From Bacteroidales bacterium (lineage in GTDB: Bacteria > Bacteroidota > Bacteroidia > Bacteroidales > Lentimicrobiaceae): a DNA stretch of 64,000 bases. A program made the position numbers and the translations under genes. Where the stretch lies: NCBI GenBank assembly GCA_022837485.1, contig JALHHH010000014.1:6436-70435 (forward strand). Direction: 5' to 3'. Below the pieces are notes generated by a model. That model saw only the letters and a list, made by a program, of their open reading frames with translations, was not told the origin of the DNA and ran no database searches. Shown here piece by piece: positions 26,864-36,369 of this stretch (within the stretch, counting starts at the first letter, position 1; every line of letters begins with the position of its first letter).

Positions 26864-28161
26864 AAAAATTTGCTTTCTGTCTGGCCGTGACTTTAACTAT
26901 TGCCGCTGCCGCTGGCGCGCAGTCCGCCGTAGTTCTGACCCTGGATTCGTGCCACAAACAGGCCATCAGGATGAATCCGGCAGGATTGCAGGCAGAGCTT
27001 TATCCGGAGATACACCGGATTCAGAAGGAAGCGCTCCACACCCGGCAATTGCCGCAGATGAACTTCAACGGGCAAGCCTCCTGGCAATCGGACGTTACGG
27101 AACTGCCCATCCGCCTTCCGGGACTTGATATCCCCGAAATCGCACACGACCAGTACAAGATATGGGCAGAGGTTAGTCAGCTTGTATGGGATGGTGGCAG
27201 CATAAACCGGCAAATGGTCAACGACCGGATTGATATGCTGATCCATATCAACGCGGTAGAAGTGGAAAACTACCGCTTGCTGGAAAATGTAAACCAGATT
27301 TATTTCAGCATCCTGAGTCTCCGGGAAAACGAAAAACTGCTCCGTGCTGCCATGGATGAACTTTATGCACGCCTAAAAAATGTAAGAGCCGGAATAGAAA
27401 ACGGCACAATGCTTCCGTCGAATGCAGCCGTGCTGGATGCAGAAATAACCGGCATCGAACAGATGCTGACCGAAACCGGATATAACCAAACCATGGCATT
27501 GTACAGACTGGAAGAGCTCTGTGGCTTGGAAAACGTCCGGTATGCCGAACTCGAAATGCCGCATTACGAAGAGCTGCCTGCCCCGGATACCGGAGGAAGA
27601 CCCGAGTATGAGTCCTTTCTGCTCGAGAAACGGAGACTTTCCGGCATTCAGGAGCTTAACAGGCTGAGCCGAAGACCCTGGATATCAGCTTATTCTTCCA
27701 TAGGTTACGGAAGACCCGGGCTCAATATGCTGTCGAACGATTTTGAACCGTATGCCCTGCTGGGAGCCAGGCTTTCGTGGAATATTCACGACTGGGGAAA
27801 GATGAAAAAGCAGGAAGAAATTCTGGTTCTGCAGGAGCAAATAGTTGACACACGACTGGAAACCTACGAACGAAACCAGAGGATTGCGCTTCAGACGCTG
27901 AGGCAGGAAGTCAGCAAAATTGAACACCTGATAGCTGCCGACCACCGCATCATCAGCCTGAGAAAACAGACGGCTGCTGCTGCTTCAGCACGACTGGACC
28001 AGGGAATCATCACATCATCGGAATATCTGACCGATTACAATGCTCTGCTCAGGGCAGAGTTGAACCTGAGCCTGAACCGAATCCGCCTGGAACAGGTAAA
28101 ACTCAATTACATCAGCACATCGGGATTGCTTAACAACCTTACAAAAACCACTGAAAAATGA
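26860..28161 (+). CDS. TolC-family outer-membrane efflux protein
   Basis: 433 residues with a signal peptide ending near AGAQ and two halves of long amphipathic helices typical of TolC/OEP (LLENVNQIYFSILSLRENE; LRQEVSKIEHLIAADHRIIS). It would form the outer-membrane channel for the ABC exporter encoded downstream. Overlaps both neighbours by four bases, so translation is coupled. Confidence 0.92.
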   Translation: MKKFAFCLAVTLTIAAAAGAQSAVVLTLDSCHKQAIRMNPAGLQAELYPEIHRIQKEALHTRQLPQMNFNGQASWQSDVTELPIRLPGLDIPEIAHDQYKIWAEVSQLVWDGGSINRQMVNDRIDMLIHINAVEVENYRLLENVNQIYFSILSLRENEKLLRAAMDELYARLKNVRAGIENGTMLPSNAAVLDAEITGIEQMLTETGYNQTMALYRLEELCGLENVRYAELEMPHYEELPAPDTGGRPEYESFLLEKRRLSGIQELNRLSRRPWISAYSSIGYGRPGLNMLSNDFEPYALLGARLSWNIHDWGKMKKQEEILVLQEQIVDTRLETYERNQRIALQTLRQEVSKIEHLIAADHRIISLRKQTAAAASARLDQGIITSSEYLTDYNALLRAELNLSLNRIRLEQVKLNYISTSGLLNNLTKTTEK

Positions 28162-29048
28162 AACGCAGACTCCTGAATCTGTGCATCTGCATACTGGCGA
28201 CCGTTGCCATATCGTGCAACCGCAACAACCGGACATCCGACGCATACGGCAATTTTGAAGCCGTGGAAACAACTGTATCGGCCGAAGCAAGCGGAAAGAT
28301 TCTTTGGCTTGTGGCGGTTGAGGGACAAGTTGTTGCAGCCGGAGATACGGCCGGACTTATCGATACCACCGACCTGCATCTGAGGGTAAGGCAACTTATG
28401 GCACAGCGGTCGGCACTGCAGGCAAAAGCAGCCGGTATTACAGCTCAGGCCGGAGTGCACCGGCAGCAAAAAGAAAATCTGTCGAAAGACAAAACCAGAA
28501 TCGAAAATCTGCTGATGGAGGAAGCTGCCACTCCCAAACAGCTCGACGATATTACTGGGGCAATCGCTGTTGCCGACAGACAGATAGATGCGGTAAAGGC
28601 ACAACTGCTCAGTCTGGAAGGCGAAATCGGGGTGGTAGATGCACAGCTCGCTCAGGTAAGAGAGTCGCTCAAACGCTGCTACATCATACATCCCGTTAGC
28701 GGCACCGTTCTGAACCGTTTTGCCGAAGCCGGAGAAATAAGCGCTTACGGTAAGCCATTGTTCCGGGTTGCGGATATGGAAACCATGGATTTACGTGTAT
28801 ACATAAGCGGCGATATGCTGTCGGCCGTAAAAACCGGAGATGAAGCCGAAGTTCTGATCGACACTCCGGAGGGATTGAAAAAGCTGGGGGGAACCGTAAC
28901 ATGGATTTCACCGACGGCCGAATTTACGCCACGCATCATCCAAACCCGTGAAGAACGCGTTACCCTGGTATATGCCGTAAAACTAAACGTTAAAAACGAT
29001 GGAAGTCTGAAAATTTCCATGCCCGCAGAAGTTAATTTCAATAAATAA
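28158..29048 (+). CDS. HlyD-family periplasmic adaptor lipoprotein (YbhG-like)
   Basis: 296 residues. A lipobox (VAISC) precedes an NFEAVETTVSAEASGKI lipoyl-half motif, a long coiled-coil hairpin (about residues 75-170), the second lipoyl half (IIHPVSGTVLNRFAEAGE) and a beta-barrel. It should link the inner-membrane ABC transporter to the TolC-like channel. Position in the operon supports this fully. Confidence 0.92.
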   Translation: MKRRLLNLCICILATVAISCNRNNRTSDAYGNFEAVETTVSAEASGKILWLVAVEGQVVAAGDTAGLIDTTDLHLRVRQLMAQRSALQAKAAGITAQAGVHRQQKENLSKDKTRIENLLMEEAATPKQLDDITGAIAVADRQIDAVKAQLLSLEGEIGVVDAQLAQVRESLKRCYIIHPVSGTVLNRFAEAGEISAYGKPLFRVADMETMDLRVYISGDMLSAVKTGDEAEVLIDTPEGLKKLGGTVTWISPTAEFTPRIIQTREERVTLVYAVKLNVKNDGSLKISMPAEVNFNK

Positions 29049-29081
29049 TCAACCTTTAATTATTCATCAAAACCGACAACT

Positions 29082-29561
29082 ATGAAAAACACCCTGATTA
29101 CACTTAGTCTGACCATGGCTCTGTTGTTCCCCGCCGCACTGAGTGCACAGGCTCCGGCCGACCGGATCATTGGTTTCTACCTTACTTACGACGACGATAC
29201 CGGAAAGGAGAAGTCACAGGTCAGAATCTACAAAGCTGCAAACGGCAAGTACGAAGGCGAGATTGTATGGCTTAAAGAGCCTAAGGAAACCGATGGAAGC
29301 GAGAAACTTGACAAAAACAACCCCGAAGCCAGACTGCAAAAGCGCAAGATCCTGGGACTGGTTATCCTGAAAGACTTCAAATACGACGCTTCTGCCGGAG
29401 AGTGGAGCGGCGGAACCATATACAATCCAAGCAGTGGTAAGACATACAACAGCTATATAAAACTCGACGGCAAAAAGGCCAATGTAAGGGGGTATATAGG
29501 AAAATCGTGGATGGGACTTGGAAAAACTGCCGTTTGGACAAAGGAAGAGACCAGGAGATAA
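29082..29561 (+). CDS. DUF2147 family exported protein
   Basis: 159 residues. Signal peptide (ending LSAQ), then the DUF2147 lipocalin-like pattern: IGFYLTYDDDTGKEKSQVRI, YEGEIVWLKEP, LGLVILKDFKYD, GGTIYNPSSGKTY and the late GYIGKSWMGLGKTAVWTK. Members are periplasmic and of unknown function. It sits between the adaptor and the ATPases of an efflux operon, which suggests it handles or senses the exported molecule; that is inference. Confidence 0.9.
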   Translation: MKNTLITLSLTMALLFPAALSAQAPADRIIGFYLTYDDDTGKEKSQVRIYKAANGKYEGEIVWLKEPKETDGSEKLDKNNPEARLQKRKILGLVILKDFKYDASAGEWSGGTIYNPSSGKTYNSYIKLDGKKANVRGYIGKSWMGLGKTAVWTKEETRR

Positions 29562-29570
29562 TAAGCTTAC

Positions 29571-30506
29571 ATGCCTGAAGTATCCATCACCGGTGAAGGA
29601 GTCGGAAAATCCTACGGAACAACCACAGCGCTGAAAAGTCTGGATTTTACCGTTAACAAAGGAGAGGTCTTCGGATTTATCGGTCCCGACGGGGCGGGTA
29701 AAACCACGCTGTTCCGCATCCTGACCACCCTTTTGCTGCCCGGCAGCGGTAAGGTTAGAGTAGAAGGTTATGATGTGGTAAAGGATTACCGCATCCTTCG
29801 CCGGATTCTCGGGTACATGCCCGGCAGGTTCTCGCTATATCACGACCTGAGCGTAGAGGAAAACCTGCGCTTCTTTGCCGGCATTTTCGGCGTAGATGTG
29901 CGTGAGAATTATCATTTGGTTAAAGACATCTACGGCCAGATAGAACCGTTTGCAAAGCGAAAAGCCGGAAAACTCTCGGGTGGGATGAAACAAAAACTGG
30001 CACTCTCGTGTGCCCTTATTCACGAACCGGTGGTACTGGTGCTTGATGAACCGACGACCGGAGTGGATGCCGTTTCGCGCCGCGAATTCTGGGAAATGCT
30101 GATGCGACTAAAAACCGGAGGAATAACCATCGTAGTTTCCACACCTTACATGGACGAAGCCATGCGTTGCGACCGGGTAGCTCTTATGCAGCAGGGGAAT
30201 ATAATGACAACCGGAACCCCACAGTCTATCACCGCAGCCTTCCCGCATAAAATATACCGGATCAAGGGTTCCGCTGCGCTGAATATTCTCAGTCTGACCC
30301 GGAAAATGAAGCATATCCGCAGCGCGGAACTTTTCGGGGATGCTGTGCATATTAGCACGGAAAATACGGATCAGGCTCCGACGGCCGCAGAAATCAGCCA
30401 GTACCTATCGGCACAGGGACTGGGCAGACATATTATTTCGGAAGCCGTTGCCGGGATTGAAGACTGCTTCATTGACCTGATGAAACAACCGGACCGGCAT
30501 GTATGA
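29571..30506 (+). CDS. ABC transporter ATP-binding protein (first half of a YbhF-like pair)
   Basis: 311 residues. Walker A GPDGAGKTT (about 40), signature LSGGMKQK (about 139), Walker B VLVLDEPT (about 158), with a normal downstream histidine position replaced by serine-threonine-proline (VVSTPYMDEA). The last 80 residues form an accessory domain. E. coli YbhF has two such domains in one chain; here they are two genes overlapping by eight bases. Confidence 0.93.
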   Translation: MPEVSITGEGVGKSYGTTTALKSLDFTVNKGEVFGFIGPDGAGKTTLFRILTTLLLPGSGKVRVEGYDVVKDYRILRRILGYMPGRFSLYHDLSVEENLRFFAGIFGVDVRENYHLVKDIYGQIEPFAKRKAGKLSGGMKQKLALSCALIHEPVVLVLDEPTTGVDAVSRREFWEMLMRLKTGGITIVVSTPYMDEAMRCDRVALMQQGNIMTTGTPQSITAAFPHKIYRIKGSAALNILSLTRKMKHIRSAELFGDAVHISTENTDQAPTAAEISQYLSAQGLGRHIISEAVAGIEDCFIDLMKQPDRHV

Positions 30507-31263
30507 AGCGAAAGAGAATAACGGAAATGTAATAGAAGCCGTCGATCTGGTAAAGCGCTTTGGCAATTTCGTTGCCAACGACCGGCTCACCTTCAGCGTT
30601 CAGCGGGGAGAGATTTTTGGTTTCCTTGGAGCAAATGGAGCCGGAAAAACAACCGCAATACGCATATTGTGCGGACTTTCAAAACCAACATCCGGGCAGA
30701 TCCGGGTAGCAGGGTACGATGTTTATACCCGGACGGAAAAAATCAAACAGCGCATAGGGTATATGAGTCAGCGCTTCTCGCTTTACGAAGACCTTACCGT
30801 ATGGGAGAACTTCCGGTTTTTCGGCGGCATCTACCGCATGAAAAGTGCGCTGATCCGCGAACGTGCAGATCAGATGCTTGGAAGACTGGGGATACTGGAA
30901 CTCAGTGATGCCGTGATTGCCTCGCTTCCGCCGGGAATACGGCAAAAACTCGCATTCTCTGTTGCCATACTTCACAAACCCGAAATCGTTTTTCTGGATG
31001 AACCTACCGGAGGCGTTGATCCGGTTACGCGAAGACAGTTCTGGGAAATGATTTATGAAGCGGCTGCAACCGGAATTACCGTTTTCGTAACAACCCACTA
31101 CATGGATGAAGCAGAATACTGCAACAGGGTTTCTATAATGGTCGACGGCAAAATTGAGGCGCTGGATACTCCGGAGCAACTGAAAAAAACCTATAATGCC
31201 GGCAGCATGAACGACGTATTTCTGAAACTTGCCCGGCGAAACGAAGAGCAGATGAAGGAATGA
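30499..31263 (+). CDS. ABC transporter ATP-binding protein (second half of a YbhF-like pair)
   Basis: 254 residues. Walker A GANGAGKTT, Walker B IVFLDEPTGG and the switch histidine in VTTHYMDEAEY are intact, but the signature is SLPPGIRQK instead of LSGGQ, the deviation also found in the C-terminal half of YbhF-type proteins. With the first ATPase it should form an asymmetric pair. Overlaps the permease gene by four bases. Confidence 0.93.
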   Translation: MYEAKENNGNVIEAVDLVKRFGNFVANDRLTFSVQRGEIFGFLGANGAGKTTAIRILCGLSKPTSGQIRVAGYDVYTRTEKIKQRIGYMSQRFSLYEDLTVWENFRFFGGIYRMKSALIRERADQMLGRLGILELSDAVIASLPPGIRQKLAFSVAILHKPEIVFLDEPTGGVDPVTRRQFWEMIYEAAATGITVFVTTHYMDEAEYCNRVSIMVDGKIEALDTPEQLKKTYNAGSMNDVFLKLARRNEEQMKE

Positions 31264-32351
31264 AACGGTTTATCATCAAGGAGTTTCTCCACATCTTCAG
31301 GGATGTGCGTTCCATGCTGATCCTTTTCGGGATGCCGCTGGTGCAGGTTCTGCTTTTTGGTTTTGCCATCACCAATGAGATCAGGGATGCCAGGGTTGCC
31401 GTGGTGGATGCCGTTCCCGATGTGGTTACAAAAGACCTACGCAACAAGCTGTTTGCTTCGGGCTATTTTACCGGAGGTGATATTCTTGCGGGTCAGCATG
31501 AAATTGATGAACGGTTCCGGCAGGGCGACGTAAAGATGGTGGTGGTGTTTGAACCGGAATTTGCACAGAAACTCGAAAGAGGTGAGAACCCCGTCGTTCA
31601 GCTAATTGCCGATGCATCCGATCCGAATGCCGCTAAATTGCTGGTAAACTATGCCACAGGAATAATTAACGGCTACAACCGAAGCCTCGGCACCTATCCC
31701 CCCCAGGCTGTAATTGCCGAACCCCGTATGATGTACAATCCGTCGCTTAAGGGGGTTTATATGTTCGTGCCCGGCATCATAACCATTCTGCTGATGCTCG
31801 TTTCGGCTATGATGACCTCCATTTCTATTGCCCGCGAAAAAGAGGCGGGCACCATGGAAGTCCTGCTCGTTTCGCCCCTGAAACCCATCAGTATAATTCT
31901 CGGAAAAGTTACGCCATACGTGGTGTTGTCGTTCATTAACGCAGTGAGCATACTGCTGATGAGCTATTACGTATTCGGAGTTCCCGTAAAAGGGAGCCTC
32001 CTGCTCCTGCTTGCCGAAAGCATACTGTTCATACTGCTCGCACTTTCGCTGGGGATTTTTATATCAACGGTAGCCAATAACCAGCAAACCGCCATGATGC
32101 TGTCGATGTTTGCACTGATGCTTCCTACGATCCTGCTCTCGGGATTCATCTTCCCCATCGAAAATATGCCCGCGGTGCTTCAGTGGATCAGCCTGCTTAT
32201 GCCTCCGCGGTGGTTTATCTTTATCATAAAATCGATCATGCTTAAAGGGGCAGGATTAACCTATTTCTGGAAAGAAACCCTGATTTTGACGGCAATGACC
32301 GGTGTATTTATCCTGGCAAGCATCCGAAAATTCAAAATTCGCCTCGACTGA
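31260..32351 (+). CDS. ABC-2 type permease (YbhS-like)
   Basis: 363 residues. One N-terminal membrane segment, a large extracytoplasmic domain (about 50-165), then five segments in the C-terminal half with the ABC-2 signature region IAREKEAGTMEVLLVSPLKP and IFPIENMPAVLQWISLLMPP. It pairs with the following permease as a heterodimer in the inner membrane. Confidence 0.93.
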   Translation: MKRFIIKEFLHIFRDVRSMLILFGMPLVQVLLFGFAITNEIRDARVAVVDAVPDVVTKDLRNKLFASGYFTGGDILAGQHEIDERFRQGDVKMVVVFEPEFAQKLERGENPVVQLIADASDPNAAKLLVNYATGIINGYNRSLGTYPPQAVIAEPRMMYNPSLKGVYMFVPGIITILLMLVSAMMTSISIAREKEAGTMEVLLVSPLKPISIILGKVTPYVVLSFINAVSILLMSYYVFGVPVKGSLLLLLAESILFILLALSLGIFISTVANNQQTAMMLSMFALMLPTILLSGFIFPIENMPAVLQWISLLMPPRWFIFIIKSIMLKGAGLTYFWKETLILTAMTGVFILASIRKFKIRLD

Positions 32352-32369
32352 CCACAGATTTTCCACAAC

Positions 32370-33476
32370 ATGAGGACAATTTTCTACATAATGCAGAAAG
32401 AGTTTATACAGGTTTTCAGAAACCGTATGATGCTTCCCGTTATCTTCCTCATGCCTCTGGTACAGTTGCTTATTCTTTCGTATGCAGTAACCTTTGAGAT
32501 CAAAAACATTCGTCTTTACATCACCGACAACGACAATTCGGTTGCTTCGAGGGCTTTGCTGGAGCATTTCAGGTCTTCAGATTTTTACCATATCAGCGGT
32601 GAAAGTGCGGACGCATTGCACGGCCTGGAAGAGTTGAAAGAGGGCGAAATCCACCAGCAGCTGGTGATACTGCCGGGTTTTGAGAAGCAGGTTGTATCGG
32701 GGAGTCCGGCCAGGGTGCAGGTATTAACCGATGCCATCAACGGAAGTGCTGCCGCCCTGATGAATGCATACACTCTGTCGGTCATCGAAAGCTATAATCG
32801 TGAAGTGTTGTCGCACATGCAGGGGTTTCCTCCAAAGATGGTTCAGGTGAGCTGGAGGTACTGGTTCAATCCGGCTCTGGACTACAAAACATACATGATT
32901 CCGGGCATTCTTGTCTTGCTGGTTACCCTTATCGGGATGTTTCTGGCCGGTATGAATGTAGTTCGGGAGAAAGAGATAGGAACCATAGAGCAGATAAACG
33001 TTACGCCAATAAGGAAAGTACAGTTTATCGCCGGTAAGCTTCTGCCCTTCTGGATCATTGCCCTGGCAGAACTGGCTTTCGGACTTGCCCTCTCGGTTTT
33101 ATTGTTTAACATCCCGATCGTGGGTAATATTTTCCTCATATTTCTTGTAGCCTCCGTTTATCTGGTGGTAGTTATGGGACTCGGGCTTTTTATTTCAACT
33201 ATAACCAACACCCAACAACAGTCGATGTTCCTGTCGTGGTTCTTTCTGGTAATTTTTATCCTGATGAGCGGATTATTTACTCCCGTCGAAAGCATGCCCC
33301 ACTGGGCACTTCAACTGAATACTCTTAATCCGATAGCCTATTTTATTCGTATTATGCGGATGATAATGCTTAAAGGGTCTGGTTTTCAAGATATTGTAAA
33401 ACCTATGCTTTACTTGTCCGCTTATGGGATTACCATACTGTCTCTGGCCGTCTGGCGTTATCGCAAAACCAGCTGA
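32370..33476 (+). CDS. ABC-2 type permease (YbhR-like)
   Basis: 368 residues with the same plan as its upstream neighbour: N-terminal membrane segment, extracytoplasmic domain, then VVREKEIGTIEQINVTPIRK and FTPVESMPHWALQLNTLNPI. It starts 18 bases after the first permease and is the last gene of the operon. The substrate is unknown; YbhFSR-type systems are linked to drug, sodium or cation export. Confidence 0.93.
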   Translation: MRTIFYIMQKEFIQVFRNRMMLPVIFLMPLVQLLILSYAVTFEIKNIRLYITDNDNSVASRALLEHFRSSDFYHISGESADALHGLEELKEGEIHQQLVILPGFEKQVVSGSPARVQVLTDAINGSAAALMNAYTLSVIESYNREVLSHMQGFPPKMVQVSWRYWFNPALDYKTYMIPGILVLLVTLIGMFLAGMNVVREKEIGTIEQINVTPIRKVQFIAGKLLPFWIIALAELAFGLALSVLLFNIPIVGNIFLIFLVASVYLVVVMGLGLFISTITNTQQQSMFLSWFFLVIFILMSGLFTPVESMPHWALQLNTLNPIAYFIRIMRMIMLKGSGFQDIVKPMLYLSAYGITILSLAVWRYRKTS

Positions 33477-33680
33477 TGTTTTTTTTACTGCACTGAAATT
33501 ACCGCCAGAACAGCTTTCCGGACAATGGCTCTGCTGGTTAAAATCGATTAAATCAATCTTTTGGCATGTTATTTGCTAAGCAGGCCGCGTCCGAAACGGA
33601 TGTGATAATTCCCGGCTCTGTGAGAAATTACTCCAAGAGGGTTATGCGACGAAAGCAGAGCTGTTTTATTCACCAAAACA

Positions 33681-35129
33681 ATGCGAATGCATCCTAATTT
33701 ATATTTCAGGCATTTAGTCTTCTCCCTTATACTCCTAATTCTTCTTGTTCCTCAATCGTGCACTTCACCTGGCGGGAGATCCGGTTTTCAGGGCCTCGAC
33801 GACAACGGCGGTCTTCTGACCGATATTGTCCGAAGGGGTGTACTGGTTGCCATTACCGACGATAATCCCATAAATTACTTCATCCATCAGGGCGAGGAAC
33901 GCGGTTATCAGTATGAAATGCTGAGCAGCTTTGCCCATTACCTGGGTGTAGATCTTCAGATAATTGTTGAACAGGACCCGTATCAGGCGCTGCAATACCT
34001 TAAGCGGCGGCAGGTCGACCTGGTAGCCATCGATTTACCTGTAAATCCCGATTACCGGAAAAATACACTGATCTCAGAACCTTTGTTTACTTCCCGTCAG
34101 GTGCTTGTACAGCGCAAGCCCGACAACTGGAGACGAATGCGGGATATGAAAACCGTTGAGTCGCTGATGATACGTGATCTCGGATATCTTGGCCAGAAAA
34201 CCATTGCTTTGCCGGCTAATGCACTCAAACAGTTTTACCTTGCCGATATTCAGCATGCAAGCAATTATTCCGTTATAATTGACGGAATCGACCGGGTTAC
34301 ACAAACCGACCTGATTGAAGCCGTTGCACTTAATGGGGCCGATTATACCATCGCTTACGAGCATACCGCCAAAGCCCTTGCACAGATTTACCACGACCTG
34401 GATATAAGTACTCCCATCAGTCCCGATATTCCGGTTTCCTGGGCCGTACGAAAGGGTGCTGTCAATCTGATGGGTGAAATCAATACATGGATTGAAAAGA
34501 ATGAGGGCAGCAGGGAATTTACCCGCACCTATGCCAACTATTTTAACAACGCCCGCCAGGTCCGGCTGGCACTCGGTCATGCGGTGAAAAACCATTCCAT
34601 TTCCGATTTCGATGAAGTCATCCGCGAAAGCAGTAAACTCATAAACTGGGACTGGCGGCTGGTATCCGCACTGATCTATAAAGAATCAAAATTTAACATC
34701 CACGCCGTTTCGCACCGCGGCGCTTTCGGACTTATGCAGCTTATGCCGCAGACGGCCGAGCGCTTTGGAGCTCACATAAATTCAACACCGGCCGAACAGA
34801 TTACCGCAGGAATAAAACTGATACGCCATCTCGACAAGGCCTTGAAAAACAGGGTTCCGGATCCGGAAGAACGAAAGAAATTCATTCTGGCAGCCTATAA
34901 CATCGGGCTTGCCCATATTATCGATGCACAGAACCTGGCTGAAAAACACGGAAAAGATCCTGCTGTCTGGTACGATAACGTTGAATACTACCTTCTTGCC
35001 AAATCGCAACCCGAATTTTACAACGACCCCGTTGTGAAATACGGTCGTGTGAAAGGCATAGAAACCAAACAGTTCGTGCGCGACGTTCTAGAAAAATACG
35101 ACCAGTATAAAACACTGGCCTCCAGATAA
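33681..35129 (+). CDS. mltF: Membrane-bound lytic murein transglycosylase F (MltF-like)
   Basis: 482 residues. A lipoprotein signal (lipobox VPQSC) is followed by an amino-acid-binding-protein-like domain (DIVRRGVLVAITDDNPINYF, about 48-290) and a C-terminal SLT domain with the catalytic glutamate in ALIYKESKFN (about 330), GAFGLMQLMP and FILAAYNIGLAH. It cuts peptidoglycan near the outer membrane, with the binding domain as a regulator. Two ATGs six bases apart (33681, 33687) are both possible. Confidence 0.94.
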   Translation: MRMHPNLYFRHLVFSLILLILLVPQSCTSPGGRSGFQGLDDNGGLLTDIVRRGVLVAITDDNPINYFIHQGEERGYQYEMLSSFAHYLGVDLQIIVEQDPYQALQYLKRRQVDLVAIDLPVNPDYRKNTLISEPLFTSRQVLVQRKPDNWRRMRDMKTVESLMIRDLGYLGQKTIALPANALKQFYLADIQHASNYSVIIDGIDRVTQTDLIEAVALNGADYTIAYEHTAKALAQIYHDLDISTPISPDIPVSWAVRKGAVNLMGEINTWIEKNEGSREFTRTYANYFNNARQVRLALGHAVKNHSISDFDEVIRESSKLINWDWRLVSALIYKESKFNIHAVSHRGAFGLMQLMPQTAERFGAHINSTPAEQITAGIKLIRHLDKALKNRVPDPEERKKFILAAYNIGLAHIIDAQNLAEKHGKDPAVWYDNVEYYLLAKSQPEFYNDPVVKYGRVKGIETKQFVRDVLEKYDQYKTLASR

Positions 35130-35139
35130 ACTTCCCCAA

Positions 35140-35168
35140 AACCTGTCGAATCCGGCAGGTTTTTTTTT
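35140..35168 (+). terminator. Rho-independent terminator after mltF
   Basis: Eight-base stem AACCTGTC / GGCAGGTT (one G-T pair), six-base loop, followed by a run of T; it begins 11 bases after the stop codon. Confidence 0.9.
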
Positions 35169-35239
35169 GCCAAACTTTATCTTATGGCATACATGAATAT
35201 CGGTAAGACCTCAGAAACAGGACAGTCTTTTCAGAAATT

Positions 35240-36262
35240 CTATAACCCGCTGCTTTTTATATCGGCTTCAATGAGTTTGCAGGTACGCTCAATGGTTTGT
35301 TCCATGGGAATATATTCAAAACCAAGGGTTTCCTTCAGTTTCTCTGAGGAATAACTGTAATTGCCCCTTGAGGTCCGGGCAGTTTCTTTCGTAATTAAGG
35401 GGGAGGATCCTGTAATTCGGCTTCTCAGCCATTCGAACCTCCACACCAGCTCGAGCAGCAGCGGAGGAACGGGAAACCTGGGCTCCGGCTTTCCAAAACA
35501 ACGAGCTATCATCGAAAAAATTTCGCGGTAACTGAAATCGCCGTTTGAAACAACAAACCGCTCGTTTTTCACCGGACTTTTCATCAGCAGAATCATCGAA
35601 CGTACTACGTCCTCCACACCAACAAAGCCGTTTATCCCCCTTCCGTAAAACATGGAATTGCGGTAAATGGTAGTAAACATCTTTGTGCTGCCCTTGCCGG
35701 GATGACCATACCCAAGGATAATGGACGGATTAACGATAACCGCATCCAGTCCTTCCGCCGTACCTCTCCATACTTCACGCTCGGCATAGAATTTACTCAG
35801 TGAATACCTGGTATTGTTGCGGTGTACGGTAAACTGCGACTTCTCGTCGATCACATTGCTGTTGTCGGTACGACCCAGGGCAGCGATGGAACTTACATGG
35901 CAGAATTTCTCCACCCCGGCTTCCAGGGATGCATTTACTACGTTAGCAGTACCTTCCACGTTTATTTTTAACATTTTTGCCGCATCCCCCGGATCAAAGG
36001 AGACGATGGCGGCACAGTGATATACCTGTTTAACGCCTTTCATAGCATTGCCCAGGGCAACCACATCAAGCACATCCCCCTGGACCCACTCAATTTTTCC
36101 AAGCAGGGATTCGGAATCGCCTCCGAGAATCTCAAAAATCCTCCGCGTGCGATCGAGGCTCTTCTCATTATGAATAAGGGCCCGTACAGGAACTCCATCC
36201 TGCAAAAGGCTGAAAAGCAGGTATGACCCCACCAGTCCTGTTGCTCCAGTTACAAATATCAT
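35240..36262 (-). CDS. NAD-dependent epimerase/dehydratase (extended SDR)
   Basis: 340 residues. N-terminal nucleotide motif TGATGLVGSYL, the HCAAIVSFDPGD segment, and the active-site YSLSK (Tyr-x3-Lys) near 149 show an extended short-chain dehydrogenase of the 3-beta-HSD/dihydroflavonol-reductase kind. The substrate is not readable; hopanoid/sterol-like, sugar-nucleotide and isoprenoid substrates are all used by relatives. Divergent from tyrS. Confidence 0.88.
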   Translation of the reverse strand: MIFVTGATGLVGSYLLFSLLQDGVPVRALIHNEKSLDRTRRIFEILGGDSESLLGKIEWVQGDVLDVVALGNAMKGVKQVYHCAAIVSFDPGDAAKMLKINVEGTANVVNASLEAGVEKFCHVSSIAALGRTDNSNVIDEKSQFTVHRNNTRYSLSKFYAEREVWRGTAEGLDAVIVNPSIILGYGHPGKGSTKMFTTIYRNSMFYGRGINGFVGVEDVVRSMILLMKSPVKNERFVVSNGDFSYREIFSMIARCFGKPEPRFPVPPLLLELVWRFEWLRSRITGSSPLITKETARTSRGNYSYSSEKLKETLGFEYIPMEQTIERTCKLIEADIKSSGL

Positions 36263-36266
36263 AATG

Positions 36267-36274
36267 CAAATCTA
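36267..36274 (-). promoter_or_regulatory. -7 box for the SDR gene
   Basis: Minus-strand TAGATTTG, full consensus, 4 bases upstream of the start, so the transcript would be leaderless or nearly so. Confidence 0.4.
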
Positions 36275-36323
36275 AGAAAATACACCCTTCCCGGGCACGG
36301 CGCCATTAACCATTCCGTCCGCT

Positions 36324-36354
36324 ATTGTCAATTAACCGGATAAGCGTAAATTTG
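36324..36354 (+). promoter_or_regulatory. Promoter of tyrS
   Basis: ATTG (36324-36327) and TAAATTTG (36347-36354) are separated by 19 bases, the usual Bacteroidota spacing; the ATG follows 15 bases later. Confidence 0.6.
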
Positions 36355-36369
36355 CAAAAAACGGAATAG

